A stretch of DNA of 64,000 bases from Diphasiastrum complanatum. Its lineage: Eukaryota; Streptophyta; Lycopodiopsida; Lycopodiales; Lycopodiaceae. The notes under the pieces were generated by a model. It was not told the DNA's origin, ran no database searches, and worked only from the letters and a program-made list of their open reading frames with translations. Location: the NCBI GenBank assembly GCA_029204225.1, contig MU831998.1, positions 28,573 to 92,572 on the forward strand, read 5' to 3'. Below are positions 13,565 to 25,500 of the stretch, piece by piece. The position numbers were made by a program, and so were the translations under genes. Position 1 is the first letter of the stretch; every line of letters begins with the position of its first letter.

Positions 13565-16500
13565 GGGGGGCGAGAGGTGGGTGTGTGTGTGCGTGCGTGC
13601 GTGCAATTGTGTGTGGTTGAGATTGTGTGAGATTGTGTGTGTGTGTGTGAGAAAGAAGAAAGAAAGCTTTATTAACGTCTTTTCCATGCCAAAAGGCATA
13701 TAAGACGAAAAGGAGTACAACAAAGTAAATGGAACTCGGACGGGACAATGTCGTCAACAGAAAGCTAAACTAAAACGTAAATCGCTATGTAAAAAAGCTC
13801 ATCTCTCACGTAGGAGAGGAAATAAATGATCGTAGCTCAAACATCTCTCACACATCTCTCACGTAGGAGAGGGAGAAGAATCTGAAATTTTAAGTTCTTC
13901 AATTTTAACCAAGACCAGGCGTTCGTCTCGAAAGAGAGTTCGGAAACCGTTGGCCTTAGCATTTGCGATAATTTTCTTTCTCTCAGTCCATTGAATGGGC
14001 GTCAAGTCTTCATCCATAAAAATAGTAGATCCCTTCAGGCAACCTCTTTCCTTTTGACGAAGCAAAGCATTCTTGAAACACAGAAACACTGTGGTGGATT
14101 GGAGCTTACCCATCCAAGCAGCAGATACGACATCCTCTTTGAGACCAAAGGTGGAATGAATGAAAGCATTTGCCTCAGCCACGAGGTCCTTACCCACAAA
14201 AGAAGCTCCCCTAACCCTGACATTGAGGGCCTTGAGATCTCATTTTTGATGTTCTTGGATAGATTCAGAAATAACCTGCTTAGATCCCTTGAGCACGTCG
14301 GCCCAAGAACTCTTCGATTGCTGAAATTGCTGCTCCAAGGAGTGAACCCGCTCTTGAAGCTGCTTTGCCATGTCTTCTGAATCTACATTGCCACTTCCTT
14401 CTTCTGCCTCTTCATCTGATTCCAACTCCTTCTGGAGGTGAGTAATATCAACCTCAAGAATGCCAACTTTACCCTAGAGGACCAAAACCGTATTCTCCAG
14501 AGTGGAGATTTGGAATGCTTGTTGCTTGATTAGCGCAAGCAAGGATACATTGGTCTCTTGAAGAGACTCAATAATGCGGGAGAAACCAAACAAAAATTCA
14601 GCTAAAAGAGACGGAGACAAGGAGGATGAAGATGAAGGGGTGAAAGATGGAGATGAGGAAGAAAGAGTAGAGGGGGTAGTGGCAGTAGGAGAAGAGGTAG
14701 AAGTTGCGGGAGTGGAGGGTAAGGGCGAGGGACAGGAAGCAGGAGAGGGAGGGGGCAACGTAAAGGGGTGGGGGTTTGGAGCCGTAGTAGGGATGGCTGA
14801 GAAAACAAAGGGAGAAGGGGGAGGGGTTTTCTTGTTCCTCTTCCGATTCACTGATTGCCAATCAACCATAGTTGCAAGAAGAGAGAGAGGGACAGCGATT
14901 GGAGGGACAACGATGAGGAGGCAAAGGGACATGCAAAGGGACAGGTAACAAGGGCAAGAGCGGGACAGCAAGAGGCAGGACAGGTAGCGAGGGCCAGGAG
15001 CGGGCCAGGTAGCGAGGGCCAAGAGCGGGCCAGGAGAGGAGATGGAGTGGGGCAGGTCAGGAGCGGGGCAGGGCAGAGTAGTGAGGACATGGGACAGGAG
15101 AGGGGATGGAGCGGGACAGGAGAAAGGAGAAAGGTAGGCAGCAGCGGACAGGAGGGCCACATATTGAATATCTTGGTGTCTTCATGCTTGGGGACGATGT
15201 TTCTCAGATCCATCGACACCTCTGGGGAGGCAATCACGGGCGAGTACATGTTCACACACATTCGAGCGAGAAATGACCACAAACTTGGCATGGATAATCT
15301 GACTAAGGCCAAGCTCGGATCATGCATGAAAGCATAGTAGTCTGCAAATGAGATAATGTTGCACGAATCGCCAATTCGAACAAAGAATCGCATTTTGAAT
15401 CGGTCCGATTCGAATCAGCCAACTCGAATCGGCAACCTGTTCAAATCGGTTACCTCACAAAAAAGACATTAGAATCAGGCAAAAACATAAACAATTGTTC
15501 GAATAGGCCGATTTGAACCTGACCCAACCGATTCGAATCGGTCGAATCGGCCGCGATTTGAACCACCGATTCGAATCGGTGCATGCAACATTGAAACAAA
15601 CGGTATTGGCCCACTCTGACTCAGGAAGCCTATGCACCTAACCTTTGTCGCATATATAGCAGTAGGTGAGACCATAGTATCGAATAACCTCCACTTACTT
15701 GGGGCCTCCCGAATATGCTTCCTGAAACAAAAGCGCTCAAACCAAGGATGCATGACCCTTCCTAACCCTAGCTACCGTAGCCTATCTCATACTTAAAAAA
15801 TGGGACCTATGAAAAGTGTGCCCAAATATGTGTAGGAAGATACAGTCTCCAATGGCTGGCCATCCAAAGCAAAACCCTGTCGCTGCATATATATTAAAGA
15901 TCATAATCTGAGTCGTCCTAGTGTGTATAGTCAGATCCCAGATATCCCCAAATGAGTGTCGTTTATCCAAATGTCTCCGCAACCCCTCCGCTATAGTCGA
16001 AACCAATGCCACATCATCCGCATATAATAAAGTGGAAATAAGAATGTCGCCAAGAGAGAGAGTAGTAAGTAGAAAGGAACATGAAACTGGTTACTAGTTA
16101 GGATTCTAGAATAGAGTGTTCGGTTATTCCAAAATTTTGATTAACCAGTGTGTAACAATTATAGCTCTATATTTGACAGTTGGCGGGATATGGAGTGGGA
16201 AAGTGTTTCTGCCAACATTTGGCGCCGTTGTCGACTTGCTTCTGTTTACATCATCACATTTCTTTTGCTTTCCATTCTAATCATTTTTTGTCTGTGCCGC
16301 ATATTTTTTTCAATTAACCGACTACTTTCACGACCCACTAGTTTCATGCTCCACCTTTCACGACCCACATTATTCGACAATTTTTTACACCTTTTTACAC
16401 CACCACCTTCCCAAATACTCTCTCTGAGGGGAGAGTAGGCATAGATACTAACAATTTAGAAGACCGGTATCTCTCTGATCCGCACCTTCTAAATGAATAG

Positions 16501-19500
16501 CCTGAATCAAGTCACCGGCCAAGACCACAATTAAGATCTGTCATATATGAGCTGCAGGTTAGCAATTAGAACAAAATACTAGTAATCAGGTAGAAAGGGA
16601 CATAACTGACTACACCTAAACTCTATCGTCCTCCTCCAACTCCCATTAGATAGTGGCAAGGAGCTCCCCTTCTTCCTCCTCTTGATAGATAGTAAATCCT
16701 CTTTTTCTTTCTCCCAACCACTTGAATTTTATGCCCAACCCCTTAAATTTTGCCAGGTGGCATACTGGCCACTTGAACTCTTTTCAATGGTTAATCATTA
16801 ATACATGGTAAAATCTTAACGTTTATACAATCAGTGACACATACACAGATAGTGTCGTAGCCTGGACCTATGTCCTTGATACCCTTCTTTGCCTCAAGGG
16901 TAAAATCCAGCAGTGGCAGGCTTTAAATCATCCCATGTAATTAAGATACAAGGGAATCTCTCTAAGGTAGAACAAAGAAAAATGTCCAAAACAAAGCCAC
17001 TGCAAAACGTGCAAATTTATACAAGGTTATCACAACATATATCCTTGGAATGCAAAAAATGTACCTGTGAATTTATGTTAGTGGTAGGTAAATAGCATTC
17101 TCTCTAGCCCTGAAAGTCACATCTTTCTCTACAGTTAATCAAATCACCTGCTATACCTTTCAAAATCCTCCCCAGACCTACATTAAACAACAGTATCTTG
17201 TAGCAAATAGCGGAAGCTCCAAGCTGAGCTACAATCTTGAAAAATAGTGCAACTGTACATGCCTGTCCAGTGTCCAAAACAGCCTGTTTCTGTTGACAAT
17301 ATTTTGGACATTGTTCCAAACTTGCAGTGACCGGACCAGCATTATAATATCATTATGCTTAATTGCAAGTACTTACTGTCTATATGTTCCGAAAACCAGG
17401 GTTTAAAAGCGTTTTTCAAAAACTATACCCTCATCTTCAGGTTTTTTCATTTTCAGAGTATTAAACATGCGGTTTAGGTAGAAACTGCTCAGCTTGAGAG
17501 CTCTCTCTATTAGATGTGCTTAAGGAATTTTGCACACATTAACCCAGCTCCTAATCCTTGGAGTGTATCTGATTCCTAAATCTATGGTACAGTATAACTT
17601 TGAGTATTGTTTAAATAGTTGAGTGGACCACCTCATCTAAGGAAAATGTGTAGTGGTCCCACAAGTGCAAACACAGCCATGCTCCACCCATCGGCCAAAG
17701 AGCATACACAGGATCACCACCGATTGGTGCAGTCTGTACCCAGATATCACAGTTGTGATGTGCAACCCATCCTCCCATCTTGTAATTCACCTGCATCAAC
17801 AAGGGCAATTTGAATATTGAGGAGGTGACACTCATAAAAAAGCTCTTTTTTTTTTCTTCAATAAGATAACTTTGATAGCTACATATGAATGGAGGTGTAG
17901 TTTAAAGGACGATTAAGATTGTACAGGATCACACACATTCTAGGTTCCTTCCGTAACAATTTACATGACTTCATTTGTGCAAAAACTATAAAAGAAAAAT
18001 GATGGTGTGAGAAAGAAGGGATAGCAATATACATATACGTGTTTCAACGTCAGCATTCACCAGGATATTGAACTTGAGTTACAACAACAGTCGCCATAGG
18101 CGCATAACGATATAATAATGTTTTCATTTCTTATAGCTTATGGACCATAAACATTAGTATCATGGATAAGCGGATTTACCTTAAGTCTAGGAAGCCTATC
18201 TTTGTAAATTGCTTCACAGTCTAAAAATGTGTTGCCAAGGGAGTATTTTTAAGCACCTCACTATAACTTCCATACCTTGGCTAGCTATGCTTGCTCGCCT
18301 CACCGTTTCCAACTTTTTGCTTTTTAGCATAAATGTCTTTGAATCCATTCAAAAGATGAAGACTGAATGGTTTTGCACCATTGACAACATCCTGAGGCTG
18401 AGCTCCTCATCCATGTTTCTAGATTAGGCTATCCCATAATTGCATATCTATTTCATGCAATCATGTTACAGGGTTTTCTAGATCCTAACAATCATGATAT
18501 CTCATATCCTGGCAAATCTATAATCTGTCTATAATGGAGATGATCTTCATCGGGATGGTTGAGGCACATCTTTGAAATTTGTCCAAAGACAGATTGTTTA
18601 TCACCAATGAACCAAAATATCTCTTCACATTCTGAGCTACCATTGAGAAGGCAAAGCATCAAAGGAAGTAATACTTTTCTTTCTTTGCCAATAAAAAAAT
18701 TTAATTGACTTAATCCAATAGCTAGATTGCTGTAGTGATTGAAACATTAGAAGATTTCAAGCATGCACAACAGTCCACATCATCTAAAGAAGGTACATGT
18801 AGAGACTTCATAATAGTGCAAACATAACGCTCAAAAGTCATCAGTAGCAGGCCCTCACGTACAAAAGGATACTACCCATGCTTCAAATATACCACCATTG
18901 AGGAGATTGGATCTACACACAATATTGGAGCTTGGATCTTTTTGCCCGCCGATCTCCATATCAGGACTGAGTATGCCACCACTTTATATACTCTACCTGC
19001 TGACACCCCAATTGTTATCTCTCCTCGTCCCTCTGAGTTTTCGTTCTTCACTACTGATATGGTTCTTCTAGCCATTAAGAAGTTAAGAACTCGTCGAGCC
19101 CGTGACATAGATGACCTAGAATCTGAACTCCTCCATGCTCCCACACTGGCACCGGTGCTATCCACTCTCCTTAACCAAGCAGTTATTCACGGTTTTCCCT
19201 GTTCCTGGTGTACTAATATCATCCACCCCATACATAAGAGCGGGGATCCCATGAAACCTGATAATTACCATACTATCATGATCGGACATATCATTGCTAA
19301 GCTCTATGGCACCATTCTACAGTCAACAGTGAGTACAGAGGCTGAGGCTCGTAGACTTCATGCTTTGGAACAGGCTGGTTATCGGACACATTACTCTACT
19401 ACAGACCACATCCTTACACTCCGATCTATCATTGAGCAGGCCAGACACAGACGAGAGCGAGTTTACTGTTGCTTTGTGGACTTTAGGAAAGCTTTTGACT

Positions 19501-22500
19501 CAATTCCATGCCATTTACTCATCCAGGGCACTTAGGCTTTTCTACGAATACCATTTGGCAGTGATGGCATTATATGAGAGAGTTTTGGGTTGTTTCCGAG
19601 ACACATCAGGCATTTCTGACCTAGTATGGAGCACCATTGGGGTGAAACAGGGATGTTCCCTTTCACCTCGCTTTTTGGCCTACATATTGATGAGCTTGAG
19701 ACAGTTATCAGACAGGATGGTGGGATCGGCTGTAATCTAGGTGACATACTTATTGCTATACTGCTATATGATGACGATGTGGCTTTAGTCTGATCGACTA
19801 GAGAGGGACTCCAGAGACATTTGGACAGCCTACACACTTTTTGCACCCGCTGGGGATTGAGGGTGAATATATCAAAGACCAAAGTGATGGTCTTCAATAC
19901 TTCCAGAGCCTTCATGCACCGTCAGGAGATTTTCCTTGATGGTCAGCCCTTGGAGATTGTTTCATCTTATACTTATTTGGGTGTGCTATTCAATGGTCCG
20001 ACTTTTAGTATGCGGCAGGCAGCCTTAGACCGACTTGAGAAGGGTCATCCTTCCCTTGTCCAGCTTGAGAGATTTTGTTTAGGAGTTACATTCATGATGC
20101 TCCCAGTAAGTGTTGTCTCTTCAACACTATAGTTACTCCTACAACATTATATATATGCGGCAGGGGCTTGGTGTACAGGTCTTACCTCCTCGAATTGGTC
20201 TTGTATATCTTGATCCAAGCCACATCAGATTATCACTGCTGAGTTTGTTGTTCCTCCTATTTTAGTGGATGCCCTTTTTAGGCTCATTATATATATCCAG
20301 AGAGTATTGACTCTCCCTTTTGACAGATATTCCTACCTTGCAGCCACATCCTCGAGAATACTGTTAGGAATTAATGGTTAATTAATTAATTGTAGAGTCC
20401 AGCCTGCGTGCTAGAAGGCCTATTTCAATTTTGAGTATAGGTACTATCTATTTTTAGTATAGGTACCTAAGTTAGTACCAAATTTGCTAGAATAGTATAG
20501 AAATCTATTTTAACTAAGATAGCATAGATTTCTATTGTTAAGACTTCATAATTAGCATTCCAATTGCTATTGTAGAAGGAAAGCTTTTGCTTTTGAGTAT
20601 GGGCAGTCTCTATAAGAGCAAATAGGCGCCCTCCTCCATTGTTATCTCAGTTTTCTGTTTATGAAGCATAGCTTCTTGCAGTCTCTCTTCTTCAGATTGT
20701 GATTGATGTTTTGCGTGAGTACTAATAAGATTAGTCTACTCCGATTTGTGAATCACTACGATTCTAACATGGTATCAAAGCCAGCTCATTAAGATTGGCA
20801 TCTACGGAAGACAGGATTGGAGAAGTTCATCGCAGGCAGTTCTGGTGGAGGCAGCATCTGGCACAAGCACTTAAGAGGGTGGTAGCACCTAAGACAGGTA
20901 GGACAGGCAGCAACTGGTGCAGGTCATATCTGCAGCAAAGGAGGCAACAGCTGAGATCAGCATCATCTGAGGACAGCAGCAGCTGGTGAAGGCAACAGCT
21001 GAGGACGGCAACAACCAGTGCAGGTTCTACCTGGGGACAGCAACATCTGCAAAGGTCAAGATCAGATTCGGGACAGGCATCAACTGAGGGAGGTCAGTTC
21101 AGAGGTAGCGACCAGAAAGAGCGTTATTTGAGGAAGTCAAAACCAGGACAGGTCAGATCAGAACCAGACAGGTTCTATCTGGTACAGGCAGGGATCTAAC
21201 AGGTGTTAACTGAGGGAGGTCAGATCAGATTCTGGTCAGCAGATCAGAACCAGACAGGTTCTATCTGGAACAGGCAGCAATCAGACAGGCTGCAACCAGA
21301 TAGACAGGATCCGGCAGGTGTTATCCAGACAGGCAGCAACTAAGGGCGGCAGTATCTGGACAGGTGGTATCCAGGGAAGGTGACAGTTAATAGATTGTTG
21401 CATGCAATCATATTCCTAGTAGAAATCCTATCATTTTTGTACGACAAAGATTGGAAATTTGCATTAATCTGTTTTACCGGAGTCAAGCAAGTTAGATGGA
21501 CCTAACTACAGTTGTGGAAAATCAAACTCAAGAATATACTTATGGACAGGGATTATTGGGAAATTGTCACGGGACAAGAGGTTATGGCCCAAAATCTCAA
21601 TGATCAAGATAGAAGGATCTTTGAGAAACGAGCACACCATATCATCAACCGTGAAGGATAAGGTTATTCCTCTGATCAGGAATGCAGTCGGTCCTAAGGA
21701 TGCATGGGATATTCTTAGGAATACATATGAAACGGTGACTAAGTCTCGAGCATTGTTCTTGAATAATAAACTTCATATCTTGATAATGGAATCAAAAGAA
21801 TCCATTACGGATTCTATTACCAGGGTGAAGGATCTAAGAGATCAGCTGTCTTCTATAGGGGAAATTGTACTTAAAATTACTCTTGTACAAATTGTTTTGA
21901 ATAGCTTACCATTTCAATATCAACAATTTGTTATGACACTAAGTTTGAGAGAGAGATCGCCGACATTCGACGAGCTGAATGGTTTGCTACTTCAAGAAGA
22001 GTTACGAAGACAAAACTTGATGTCTAGGGAAGATTTCAAGGAGTTGGGTTTCTTTACCACAAATCAAGGTAAGAAGGGCAAAAAGGATCAGAAGGAGAAA
22101 GGCAAGGACAATACGCAAAAAGGAGACAGTTCCAAATCCAATCCAAAAAGAAATGGTAATTGTAACATTTGTGGTAAATATGGTCATTTTGCGTTTGAGT
22201 GCAGGAAAAAGAAGGCCATACAGAAGAAGAAGAAGCAATCATGCAACTTCATTGAAGACGAAGGCGAAAGTGAAGTTGTGGGATGCTATGAGTTATTCTC
22301 AGCTTCAACATCAAAATATTCTAAAAACTGTTGGTATATTGATTCTGGAGCAACGCAACATATAACACCACATCGTGAGTGGTTTACACAATTTGATGAT
22401 AGTGGTGTAAATTCACATGTAAGCTTGGAGACGATTCTTCTTACGACATCAAAGGTAGAGGTACACGATACAACAACATTGAAATTATGAGTAACAAAAG

Positions 22501-25500
22501 CATCCATGTATGATTCATCTTTCAACTAACATAAATACGAATGATACTCATAATCCAAAATACATTGATTAGCCTCATGAGCAGTTACAAAAGGTAGATC
22601 AGGCTCATCGCCTTTAAGACAAACCATAGAGCCATCATACCGTTATCCCTTACCTCGGATGGACGACTTAATGGACCGATTGAATGGTGCAAAGTATTTC
22701 ACCAAATTAGATCTTAGGTTGGGGTACCATCAAATAAGAATTCACGAAGGGGATGTTTCCAAAACTAGTTTACATTCTAGGTATGGCCACTACGAATTTT
22801 CAGTTTTACCCTTTGGTCTAACTAATGCCCCGGAAACCTTCCAACAGATCATGAACGATATTCTTCGTCCATATCTAGGGAAGTTTCTCGTGGTATTTTT
22901 GGATGACATTCTGATTTATAGTAACGCTCTTGAGGAGCATGAGGTGCATTTGGGTACAGTCTTAGACAATCTGAGGCAGGCAAAATTTTATGCTAAGGAC
23001 AAGACTCAAGTACTTGGGACATATCGTTTCCGATTGAGGTCTTGAGATCGACTACGATAAGATCCCGAAAGTTCGTGATTGGCCTATATTGAAAACCATT
23101 AGCGAAGTTAAATCTTTTTTGGATTTCACAGGTTTTTTCCAAAAATTCATTAAAGACTATGCCTTACTTGCATTGCCTCTAACGAATCTTCTTAAGGGAG
23201 TGAAGAAAGCCAAAAGAAAAACTAAAAAGGGTAATAAGAAGAAAGCCGGAAGGCGTTCGAAAATCAGTCCACCTATTACTTGGACCGATGAACTTAATCA
23301 AAGCTTCGAGGCTTTGGAGATGTTAGTGTCTACAGCCCCTATCTTACACATAGTGGACCCTAGCAGACCTTTCCTGGTGGAAACTGATGCTAGTGACTAT
23401 GCGGTGGGTGCAGTCCTTCACCAGGATGGTAGACCTGTGGCTGTCAAAAGCAAGAAGTTGGACCTAGCTCAAAGTAGATATTCTACTTATGAGAAGGAAC
23501 TTTTTGCTGTCATCCATGCGTTAAACATCTGGAGACATTATTTGTACGGATCTAAATTCATGGTTATGACGGATCATGAGTCTCTTAAGTATATCTGTGA
23601 TGCTTCGGACCTTAGGGGCCCATTGGTCGGAACTCATTCAGGAGTTCGAATTCGACATTAAGTACCGTCGAGGTACGTCGAATTGTGTCGCTGATGCTTT
23701 GAGCCGAATTGGAGAGGTTAATCAGTTATGCTTTGTTGAGTTCCAATCCAAGTTGTATCTTTCTCTGCGAGAACTTTGTTGGACCGATGAGTTTTTCGGT
23801 CATATTTGGCAAGAAGTCCTCGCAGGAAGCCCTATTGTGAGAAATAATCTTGGAAAGCAGGATTCCAAGAAGTCTCGCGAAGAGAAGATACTTGTTGATT
23901 ATTCCATTAGGAATTGTTTGCTTTTCCGTAGAGAAAAAGTTTGTGCCAGATATCGCGGACACAAGGGCCCAAATCTTGCACGAGTGCCACGATAGCCCCA
24001 GCGCGGGACACCCTGGTTTACAGAGGACACTTGACCTTGTTAAGAGAGAATCTTATTGGCCAAAAATGAAAGGTCATGTCGAGGCATATGTTCAAAAGTG
24101 TGAACAGTGCCAAGTAAATAAAGCAGAAAGACTCAAAGCAACAGGTCTGTTACATCCGTCAGAAATTCCCGATAAGAAGTGGGAAAGTATTTCCATGGAT
24201 TTTGTGGTCAGACTTCCCAAGTCTGGGAAGGGTCACGATGCCATTTGGGTAGTAATTGACAGGCTTACCAAGATGGTGCAATTTATTCCAACAAAAACCA
24301 TTATCAAAGCTTCGGAACTTACTCAACTCTTCGTTGAAAAGTTGGTCAGGTTGTATGGTTTGCCGAACGATATTGTTAGTGATCGTGATTTAAAATCAAT
24401 GCCTTGAGATCCAAAAACAATGAGAAAAATGCTATTTTTAGCTCCTACTTAGGAAGTCTTTGAAAGACTGGAAACTACTTTAAGTCTATCGTCTATGGAT
24501 CACCCAGAAGCCGATGGTCAGACTGAACGTGTCAACCAATCGATGGAAGATATGCTTCGCGCATATGTTCCTAGCTGACAATCAAATTGGAAAAAGTGCC
24601 TCCCAATGGTTGAGTTCGCATACAATAATATGAAGCATTCTACCACGGGCTTTAGTCCTTTTATGCTCTTGTATGGCTTTCAGCCTCGTTCCCCTATCTC
24701 CGTTGGACTCAAAGGCCTCAAGATGCAAGCTGCAGCGGAGTTCTTGCATGATATGCAGGAAATGTTGTAGGCGGCTAGGGAAAGCATTGGATCGGCTCGG
24801 GATCGAGCCCAATACTATGCTAACAGAAGCCGCCTCGAGAATTTGAGATCGGTGATTGGGTGTATCTTAGAATCCCAAAAGACTCTAAGACACTTCGAAC
24901 GGGGAAATGTCCGAAGTTATCTCCATGTTTTAGCGGTCCTTTCAAAGTCCTTAACAAGATTGGTAGGGCTGTGTATAGACTATAACTCCCTATTGGAACT
25001 AAGGTTCATCTTGTATTCCATGTTAGTCGTTTAAAGGAACGACTTGGTGGAAAAGATAACTTTGATTCCCACAGATGATCTAGTGCTATTGGAGGATTTG
25101 ACTGCTTTTGTACCCCATGAACCACAGATAGGATCATGGATACCCGACGTCATCAGCTGAGAAATCGTTTGTTTTCTGAACATCTGATTCGTTGGAAAGG
25201 TAAGTCAGATGATGAGGACACCTGGGAGAGGGAAGACGATTTGAGACTTAGATTCCCTGGTTTTTTCCCATAGAAGGAAGTTTTTATGGGGGAGGGAATG
25301 TTATGTACCATAACGGTACGCCCTTCAGTGACGGCCTCGCAAGGGGCATGACGTAAGTCTGGCGTTATCGACATGTTTGGTCACCTGTCGTCGGCAGGAC
25401 CGTGCTTGATGGGACCCACTATGCTATGCCTATATAGTGGTGGGGTTTCCCTCTTTCCATTCACTCGGTCTACCCGGGAGTTGGTGGATGGAGAGCACGT

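Larger units (their letters stand above)
20362..22490 (+). mobile_element. Ty1/copia element B, 5' half
   Basis: LTR 20362-20769 (TGTTAGGAATTAATGG ... CA), then a tRNA-Met type primer site TGGTATCAAAGC at 20770. A long repetitive leader (20795-21385) precedes gag and protease, up to 22490. Integrase, RT and the 3' LTR are missing; the next recognisable sequence (about 22630) belongs to a gypsy element. Confidence 0.88.

Noticed and set aside
13353-13757. Several frames rich in Cys-Val or His-Thr repeats
   Set aside because: They are translations of the (AC)n/(GT)n microsatellite plus the LINE 3' UTR, not genes.
14474-15160. Overlapping long frames in the Pro/Ser-rich and Gly/Glu-rich stretch on both strands
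   Set aside because: Only the minus-strand frame fits the LINE ORF1 N-terminal region; the plus-strand frames are its low-complexity complement.
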